Part shown: one piece after another, positions 38,671 through 41,804 of the stretch | Layout: every line of letters begins with the position of its first letter | Position numbering within the stretch: the stretch's first letter is position 1 | Origin: Rhodospirillales bacterium | GTDB lineage: Bacteria; Pseudomonadota; Alphaproteobacteria; Rhodospirillales; Defluviicoccaceae | DNA: 41,804 nt | Direction of reading: 5' to 3' | Assembly: GCA_025458035.1 (NCBI GenBank) | Contig: JALOTH010000004.1 | Coordinates: forward strand, 1-41,804 | Translations under genes and position numbers: made by a program | The notes under the pieces: generated by a model | What the model was told of the DNA's origin: nothing | The model's input: the letters and a program-made list of their open reading frames with translations, nothing else | Database searches by the model: none

Positions 38671-40238
38671 CAGTCCGCCTCCGAACCCCATGTCAGCGAG
38701 CGCTGCGCGGGATCGGAGCGTGCGCGACGGCACCGGCGTGCCGGGTTCGACGGGGGCAGCCCGCTGCGACGGCTGCCGTGGCGCTCCTGGATGGCATCGG
38801 CGGTGGCGTGATATTCGGCTCCGTGCCGCACCGCCCAGACGCGCGCGCGGGCGACGCGGGCGGCGGCGAGGTGATCGACGATCGGCGGCGGATAGTGCGT
38901 GCCGATGATGCAGCCGGCGCGCTGCTGCACCTCCGCTGGCATCGTCCACGGTTCATGGACGTAGGGATCGGGCACGCCGCGCAATTCCGGGAGATGCGCG
39001 CGAATGAACGTGCCGGCTGGATCCTGATCGTGGGATTGTTTCACTGGGTTGTAGATGCGGGGTGTGTTGATGCCGGTAGTGCCGCTCTGCATCTGCGCTT
39101 GCGGATAATGGATGCCGGGTTCGTAGTCCACGAACAGCCGGGCAAGGTGGAGCGCCGTCGGCCGCCAGTGCAGCCAAAGATGGTAGGAGGCGAACGCCAT
39201 CAGCATCGCCCGCATCCGGAAGTTGATCCAGCCGCTGTCGGTCAGCGCCCGCATGCAGGCGTCGATGAACGGAAAGCCGGTCTGCCCGGCGCACCAGGCC
39301 TGAAACCGACCCGCGTCATAGGTGTTTTCGCGCAAGCCATCGTAGGCGGGGTGCTGGTTCTCGAACTCCAGCGACGGCTGGTCCTCCAGCTTTTGCATGA
39401 AGTGGCAGTGCCAGTGCAGCCGCCCCTGAAAGGCGCGCAACGCCGGCGCGAAGGTCAGGCGATCCGCCGGCGCCAACGCGTCGAGGGCATCGAGGCGTCG
39501 GCGAGCCGCCTGCGCCGCCTCGCGCAGGGACACCGCGCCGGTGGCGAAATGGGCACTCAAGCGGGAGCACGCCCGATAGGCGGTGTTGGGGCTCGACATC
39601 TCCCGATGGTAGCGGGCGCCGCGGTGGTCGAGAAAGCTGGCGAGCAGGTCAAGGCCGGCATGCCGTCCGCCCGGTTGACGATGCGGACAGGGATCGTCAT
39701 CGAGCCCGAGTTGGCGCGGCGACGGGATCCCGCCGAGGTCGGTGGTCTGCAGCGGAACCAGCGCATCCGGCGTTGCGATGAGCGGGCGCGACATCAGCCG
39801 ATCCCAGTGCCGTGCCCAGCCATCGCGATCCTTGAGGCCGCGGATAACCCCATCCTGCGGAAATTCCGTCCACCGGATGCCATGGGCCCGCGCCCAGGCC
39901 CGCACCCGGCGATCGCGAGCGTAGGTCCAGCCGTTGCCCGTTTCCTGATGGGACCAGAGAGCGATGGCACGATGGCTCCGGCGCAGGGCGTCGAGCACGT
40001 CGATCGCATCGCCAACGCGCACGATCAGCGGTTGCCCCAACGCCCCCAGCGCCTCAGTGAGTTCGGCCAGGCTTTCGGCGAAAACGGCCCATTGCCGGGC
40101 GGCGGCATCGGGCTGCTGCCACAGCGCCGGCTCGGCGATGTAGAGCGGCAGCACCGGGCCGCAGCGGGCGGCCTCGGCCAGCGGCGCGTGGTCGAACCAG
40201 CGCAGATCGCGTTTGTACCAGACGACGTTGAGGCTCAT
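38670..40238 (-). CDS. Divergent cryptochrome/photolyase family protein
   Basis: 522 residues. The N-terminal alpha/beta antenna domain (VVWYKRDLRWFDHAPLAEA) and the C-terminal FAD domain (about 270-450: LRAFQGRLHWHCHF, FPFIDACMRALTDSGWINFRMRAMLM, FIRAHLPEL) are both present. The FAD loop reads HYPQAQMQSGTTGINTPRIYNP, where classical CPD photolyases have NNGGWQWxxSTG, so the residue facing FAD N5 and a key Trp differ. It therefore looks like a non-canonical cryptochrome or photolyase branch, not PhrB; repair activity is uncertain. ATG 40238 has a weak ribosome binding site; a TTG two codons upstream is possible. It is coupled to the DUF2256 gene. Confidence 0.85.
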   Translation of the reverse strand: MSLNVVWYKRDLRWFDHAPLAEAARCGPVLPLYIAEPALWQQPDAAARQWAVFAESLAELTEALGALGQPLIVRVGDAIDVLDALRRSHRAIALWSHQETGNGWTYARDRRVRAWARAHGIRWTEFPQDGVIRGLKDRDGWARHWDRLMSRPLIATPDALVPLQTTDLGGIPSPRQLGLDDDPCPHRQPGGRHAGLDLLASFLDHRGARYHREMSSPNTAYRACSRLSAHFATGAVSLREAAQAARRRLDALDALAPADRLTFAPALRAFQGRLHWHCHFMQKLEDQPSLEFENQHPAYDGLRENTYDAGRFQAWCAGQTGFPFIDACMRALTDSGWINFRMRAMLMAFASYHLWLHWRPTALHLARLFVDYEPGIHYPQAQMQSGTTGINTPRIYNPVKQSHDQDPAGTFIRAHLPELRGVPDPYVHEPWTMPAEVQQRAGCIIGTHYPPPIVDHLAAARVARARVWAVRHGAEYHATADAIQERHGSRRSGLPPSNPARRCRRARSDPAQRSLTWGSEAD

Positions 40239-40338
40239 CGGCAAGGCGGCTCGGGCTTCGGACTGTGTCGGCAGAAATTACGCCGTCGCCCCGCTGCCGG
40301 TTCAGCACGCCATCAAGCCCGTACGCCGGCCCCGCCGG

Positions 40339-41804
40339 TCAGCGGGCGGGCCTCAGCGCCTCGGCGCGGCCGAAATCCGCCCGCTGCGATGACCGCAGGC
40401 CGATGCTTTTGACGATGCCGTAGATGGCCGGAATGACGATGAGAGTGAGGACCGTCGATGACAGCATGCCGCCGATCATCGGCACGGCGATCCGCTGCAT
40501 CACTTCGGAACCGGTTCCCGTCGCCCACAGGATCGGCAGCAGCCCGGCGATGATCGAGATCGTCGTCATCATTTTCGGCCGCACCCGTTCCACCGCGCCG
40601 ATCATGATCGCCTCGTAAAGGTCGCCGCGCGTCGGCACGCGGCCAGCGGCGGCGCAGCGCGCTTGGATCTCACGCCAGGCGTGGTCGAGGTAGATCAGCA
40701 TGATCACCCCGGTTTCGGCGGCCACACCGGCCAGGGCGATAAACCCGACGACGACGGCAACGCTCAGGTTGAAGTCCAGATACCAGACGAACCACAGTCC
40801 GCCGATCAACGCGAACGGCAAGCTGAGCATGACGATCAGGCTCTCGGTGACCCGCCGGAAGTTCAGATACAGCAGCATGAAGATGATCAGCAGTGTCACC
40901 GGCACGACGATCTGCATCCGCGCTTGCGCGCGCTGCAGATACTCGAATTGACCGCTCCAGAGGATGTAATAGCCCTGCGGAAATCGCACCCGTTCCGCCA
41001 CCGCAGCTTTCGCATCGGCGACGTAGCCGCCAATATCCCGGTCGCGGAAATCGATATAGATATAAACGACCAGTTGGGCGTTTTCCGTGCGGACGCTGGG
41101 CGGACCCTTGGCGAGGCTCACCTGCGCCACCTGACCGAGAGGAATGGAGCCGCCGCGAGGAAGCGGTATCAGCACGCTCTCGGCGATGGCCTGGGGATCG
41201 GAGCGGTAGGCCTGTGGGTAGCGGACGTTCACCGTGTAGCGTTCCCGGCCCTCCACCGTGGTCGTCACCGCCTCCGCGCCGAGGCCGCTGCGCACCACCT
41301 CCTGCACATCGCCGACCATCAAGCCGTAGCGGGCGAGCGCCGCGCGATCGGGCTGGATGTTGACGTAATAGCCGCCCATCACCCGTTCGGCATAGACGCT
41401 GGTGGTGCCTCCGACGGTGCGCACCGCCGCCTCGATCTCGCGGGCAATGGCCTCCAGCCCTTCGAGGTCGGGGCCGAACAGCTTGATGCCAACGGGCGTG
41501 CGAATCCCCGTCGACAGCATGTCGATGCGCGCCTTGATCGGCATTGTCCAGGCGTTGCTGACACCGGGGAATTGCAGCGCGCGGTCCATTTCGGCGATCA
41601 ATTGATCGATGGTCACACCATCGCGCCACTCGCTTTCCGGCTTCAGATTGATGACCGTCTCGAACATTTCGGTGGGAGCGGGGTCGGTGGCGGTCGCCGC
41701 CCGCCCCGCCTTGCCGTAGACGGACTGAACCTCCGGGAACGACTTGATGATTTTGTCCTGGGTCTGCAGCAACTCTGCCGCCTTGGTCATCGACAGCCCC
41801 GGCA
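40339..41804 (-). CDS. cusA: CusA/CzcA-type heavy-metal RND efflux pump (C-terminal part; N-terminus beyond window)
   Basis: 487 residues are visible and the frame stays open at the window edge, so about the first half of a roughly 1,050-residue protein is missing. The visible part aligns in order with CusA: PEVQSVYGKAGRAATATDPAPTEMFET, RIDMLSTGIRTPVGIKLFG, GGYYVNIQPDRAALARYG, and the membrane region FRRVTESLIVMLSLPFALIGGLW, GFIALAGVAAETGVIMLIYL, RVRPKMMTTISIIAGLLPILWATGTGSEVMQRIA. It exports Cu/Ag or Zn/Co/Cd from the periplasm by proton antiport with CusB and CusC partners, which would lie to the right. Metal specificity is not decidable from this half. Confidence 0.92.
   Translation of the reverse strand, partial: PGLSMTKAAELLQTQDKIIKSFPEVQSVYGKAGRAATATDPAPTEMFETVINLKPESEWRDGVTIDQLIAEMDRALQFPGVSNAWTMPIKARIDMLSTGIRTPVGIKLFGPDLEGLEAIAREIEAAVRTVGGTTSVYAERVMGGYYVNIQPDRAALARYGLMVGDVQEVVRSGLGAEAVTTTVEGRERYTVNVRYPQAYRSDPQAIAESVLIPLPRGGSIPLGQVAQVSLAKGPPSVRTENAQLVVYIYIDFRDRDIGGYVADAKAAVAERVRFPQGYYILWSGQFEYLQRAQARMQIVVPVTLLIIFMLLYLNFRRVTESLIVMLSLPFALIGGLWFVWYLDFNLSVAVVVGFIALAGVAAETGVIMLIYLDHAWREIQARCAAAGRVPTRGDLYEAIMIGAVERVRPKMMTTISIIAGLLPILWATGTGSEVMQRIAVPMIGGMLSSTVLTLIVIPAIYGIVKSIGLRSSQRADFGRAEALRPAR

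Overview
This window is GC-rich, densely packed bacterial DNA, most likely from an alphaproteobacterium of Rhodospirillales type. That placement is inferred from the GC-driven codon use, a ModD homologue, an alphaproteobacterial-type pyruvate dikinase regulator, an MmsA/omega-aminotransferase pair and a CusA-type pump; no rRNA or other marker here fixes the species. About 31 protein genes (two cut by the window edges) and one tRNA-Ser are supported. There is no CRISPR array, intact insertion sequence or prophage.

Layout. 1-2720 (minus strand): the 5' part of modD, a periplasmic NlpE/META-domain protein and a DUF533/TerB-like membrane protein. 2963-4957 (plus): a MASE1-PAS-GGDEF diguanylate cyclase. 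4974-5066: tRNA-Ser(GCT), then a gene-free stretch (5067-5463) whose right half is packed with same-strand TGAYGAC repeats that look like a lone end of a TniA/TnsB-type transposon. 5464-8294 (minus): an overlapping aminotransferase-mmsA operon, divergent from serA (8468-9703). 9713-16831 (minus): an ABC-exporter-like protein with an apparently dead ATPase domain, then a cyclic-nucleotide-binding protein, an SDR enzyme, a pyruvate dikinase/PEP synthetase regulator and a C45 Ntn-hydrolase.

17009-27893 (plus) is one tight nine-gene operon: two COG4671-type glycosyltransferases around a GT4 enzyme, a polysaccharide-deacetylase-like protein, a small membrane protein, and a complete oligopeptide-type ABC importer (double ATPase, binding protein, two permeases). 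Four of its junctions are ATGA overlaps. The divergent ABC-like protein shares its upstream region, so this block is a candidate undescribed surface-glycan or glycopeptide system.

27948-29976 holds small genes: a 96-aa helical protein, a 55-aa protein with a strong ribosome binding site behind an AT-rich promoter-like region, a DUF2237 protein and a periplasmic cyclophilin. 29966-37688 (minus) reads as a DUF2064 protein, alaS, a MoxR ATPase, a CoxE-like VWA protein and a fused trypsin-like protease/EEP-nuclease protein. The last three resemble the parts list of MoxR-VWA effector systems and are the second candidate novelty. 37886-41804: an atypical SDR, a DUF2256 zinc-ribbon protein joined to a divergent cryptochrome/photolyase, and the C-terminal half of a CusA/CzcA heavy-metal efflux pump running off the window.
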